This document shows, in pieces, positions 62,626 to 64,000 of a DNA stretch of 64,000 nt. The stretch covers positions 1,240,001 to 1,304,000 of the forward strand of contig JAALGZ010000010.1 in assembly GCA_015227615.1 (NCBI GenBank), written 5' to 3'. Position 1 is the first letter of the stretch. Every line of letters begins with the position of its first letter. The position numbers and the translations under genes were made by a program. The notes beneath the pieces were generated by a model. It was not told the origin of the DNA and searched no databases. It saw only the letters and a list, made by a program, of their open reading frames with translations. This DNA comes from Labyrinthula sp. Ha. Its lineage: Eukaryota; Sar; Bigyra; Labyrinthulida; Labyrinthulaceae.

Positions 62626-63597
62626 TCACATATTTTGTTTTTGTTGCAGCTTGGGCAAAAAACTCTGCAGAAATATATTTACTTCAATCGGATTTCTGAT
62701 AAAATATTTTGCATAAGTTTTTCTATGTTCAAGTTCTTCTTTTTCACAAACTAATACTGAAACACTGTCGTTGAACTCTAATACTTCTAGAAATCCATCT
62801 TCATCAGTTACATCATCTCCTAAAACTACAGGAAAATAGTTTTTTCCTTTGTATTTTAAAAAATTCATAACCCAATCTATTGCTTTTCCTTTATGAAAAT
62901 TTGTTTGGGCTCGAACTTCAAACAAATTTTTTCCTGTACCTTTTACTAAACAATACTTTTTACTCATCTCTTCTCCTGAACGAATAAAAACATCTGAACC
63001 TGACAAATCTATATTTTTTTCATTATACAAAGAAACATAATTTTCAATTTCAACTTCTAAACTTTGAATCTCTTTTTCTTCTCTAAATCGATAATGTACG
63101 CTTAGAGCAAACTTATTATCCTCTATCCATAACTTTTCACTTGAGACATGAAAAGAATCTAAAATCTGATTCAAATCAACTTTTACTCTTTGTAACTGTT
63201 CATAAACATTTTCACCTACAGAAAAACCTCCAGTCTCTGAGAAATTTCTCGGAACTTGAATTTCCTGGCCATGAGAAGTTGCTAGAATAATATTTTGACT
63301 GTGAAAATCTTCTTCATTCTCTAAATTTAAAAACTGTTTAATCTTTTCGTTTGATCGACCTGTAACAATTGTTACTGGAAAACTTTTACTAAGTTGTACT
63401 ATTGTTTCTCTTGTTTCAGCGGGCAAGAAAGACTTTTCAGGATCATTTACTATAGGAGAAAGTACACCGTCGTAGTCTAAAAAGAAAAGCGGCTTTAGAC
63501 CGTCTGAGCTGTATAATTTTTCTGCTATTTGAGATAAAATATTTGGAGAAAGAGCATAATTTTCATCAGAGCTTAAATTTCTCTTTTGTTTGTTCAT
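62626..63597 (-). CDS. Trehalose-6-phosphate phosphatase
   Basis: From ATG 63597 (MNKQKRNLSSDE) to the stop at 62626-62628, 323 residues, single exon. It dephosphorylates trehalose-6-phosphate to trehalose. The HAD-superfamily motifs are in order: motif I FFLDYDGVLSPIV (nucleophile Asp about 41, acid/base Asp 43), motif II VTGRSN, a lysine-containing KGKAIDWV segment, and motif IV GDDVTDEDGF (about 260-269, Mg2+ binding). Length matches stand-alone phosphatases (OtsB/TPP type); there is no fused synthase domain, so a separate synthase must exist elsewhere if the pathway is complete. The frame is open upstream to 63699 but without an ATG, so the 63597 start is preferred. It lies tail to tail with the PGM3 gene, 76 bp apart. 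Confidence 0.93.
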   Translation of the reverse strand: MNKQKRNLSSDENYALSPNILSQIAEKLYSSDGLKPLFFLDYDGVLSPIVNDPEKSFLPAETRETIVQLSKSFPVTIVTGRSNEKIKQFLNLENEEDFHSQNIILATSHGQEIQVPRNFSETGGFSVGENVYEQLQRVKVDLNQILDSFHVSSEKLWIEDNKFALSVHYRFREEKEIQSLEVEIENYVSLYNEKNIDLSGSDVFIRSGEEMSKKYCLVKGTGKNLFEVRAQTNFHKGKAIDWVMNFLKYKGKNYFPVVLGDDVTDEDGFLEVLEFNDSVSVLVCEKEELEHRKTYAKYFIRNPIEVNIFLQSFLPKLQQKQNM

Positions 63598-63699
63598 TTT
63601 TTGTCTGCTTTGGTCACAATCTTTTTTTATCCGTTCGTGACACCTAGCTTCTCTGATCACTATCCGTTGAAGATTGCGGAAGCGGATTTTGGGAATCAC

Positions 63700-64000
63700 T
63701 ATTTTCGCATCAAAGGGAATAAATATTTAGAAAGTGTGCAGAAAAAAATAAATGTATTGGTCTTTGAATAAGTCTTGGGAATTCATACCAGAAGTTCCTA
63801 GATGACAATCGTCTTGGTTCTAATATTCAAACTCTGAGCAAAAGCATATCTGATAAAGGAAGAGAAATTGTGTTTATCTGCTTGGTACGAATTATTGAAC
63901 AGTGAGACACTCCTGAAAAAATGAGAGAAACTAAGGAAATAAGTTAGACTTTAAACTGAGCCGATTCAGGCAGCATTCAGTGACGTAAAAGTTGGCACGA
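63700..64000. other. Window end, nothing recognised
   Basis: About 300 bp upstream of the phosphatase. It probably includes its promoter and 5' UTR, with no distinct motif visible. Confidence 0.4.

Overview
The window reads as nuclear DNA of an AT-rich, gene-poor unicellular eukaryote. The evidence is GT-AG introns that interrupt conserved genes, eukaryote-type proteins (an LRR-ROC-COR GTPase and a PAGM-type phosphoacetylglucosamine mutase), and remains of MULE, LINE, MITE and LTR elements. Stops are ordinary TAA/TAG/TGA. The most telling trait is intron size: nearly every intron that can be resolved is only 27-33 nt, and many are multiples of three. Introns this short are known from scattered protist groups (ciliates, chlorarachniophyte nucleomorphs, Blastocystis), but the lineage cannot be fixed from this window. 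No rRNA, convincing tRNA, CRISPR array or bacterial operon was seen.

Layout. 1-3.9 kb: nothing coding. 3.9-5.2 kb (minus): membrane-anchored alpha/beta hydrolase with one 30-nt intron. 8.7-12.6 kb: a 581-bp TA-flanked MITE abutting a complete-ended Mutator-like element (9287-12638; 9-bp target duplication, transposase frame, cargo-like tandem repeat). 12.7-22.2 kb: near desert with two doubtful small ORFs. 22.2-22.85 kb: second MITE copy. 23-26.3 kb: fossil Ty3/gypsy-like retroelement, minus strand. 27.4-31.6 kb: three members of an unrecognised protein family (one plus strand and probably damaged, two minus strand). 31.7-36.5 kb: desert with a third MITE copy. 36.6-39.2 kb: LRR-ROC-COR GTPase in eight or nine exons. 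39.5-43.1 kb: decayed APE-type LINE. 43.2-60.6 kb: mostly desert with a mini-MITE, a small F-box-like ORF and several eroded unidentified coding relics. 60.8-63.6 kb: PGM3/AGM1-type mutase and a trehalose-6-phosphate phosphatase, convergent with 76 bp between stops.

How the genes fit together. PGM3 feeds UDP-GlcNAc synthesis and the phosphatase ends trehalose synthesis, so the right-hand pair are sugar-phosphate enzymes. The GTPase and the three-member family have no shared pathway visible here. The most useful observations are the ultrashort introns, which break genes into apparent short frames, and the unnamed family at 27-31.6 kb.
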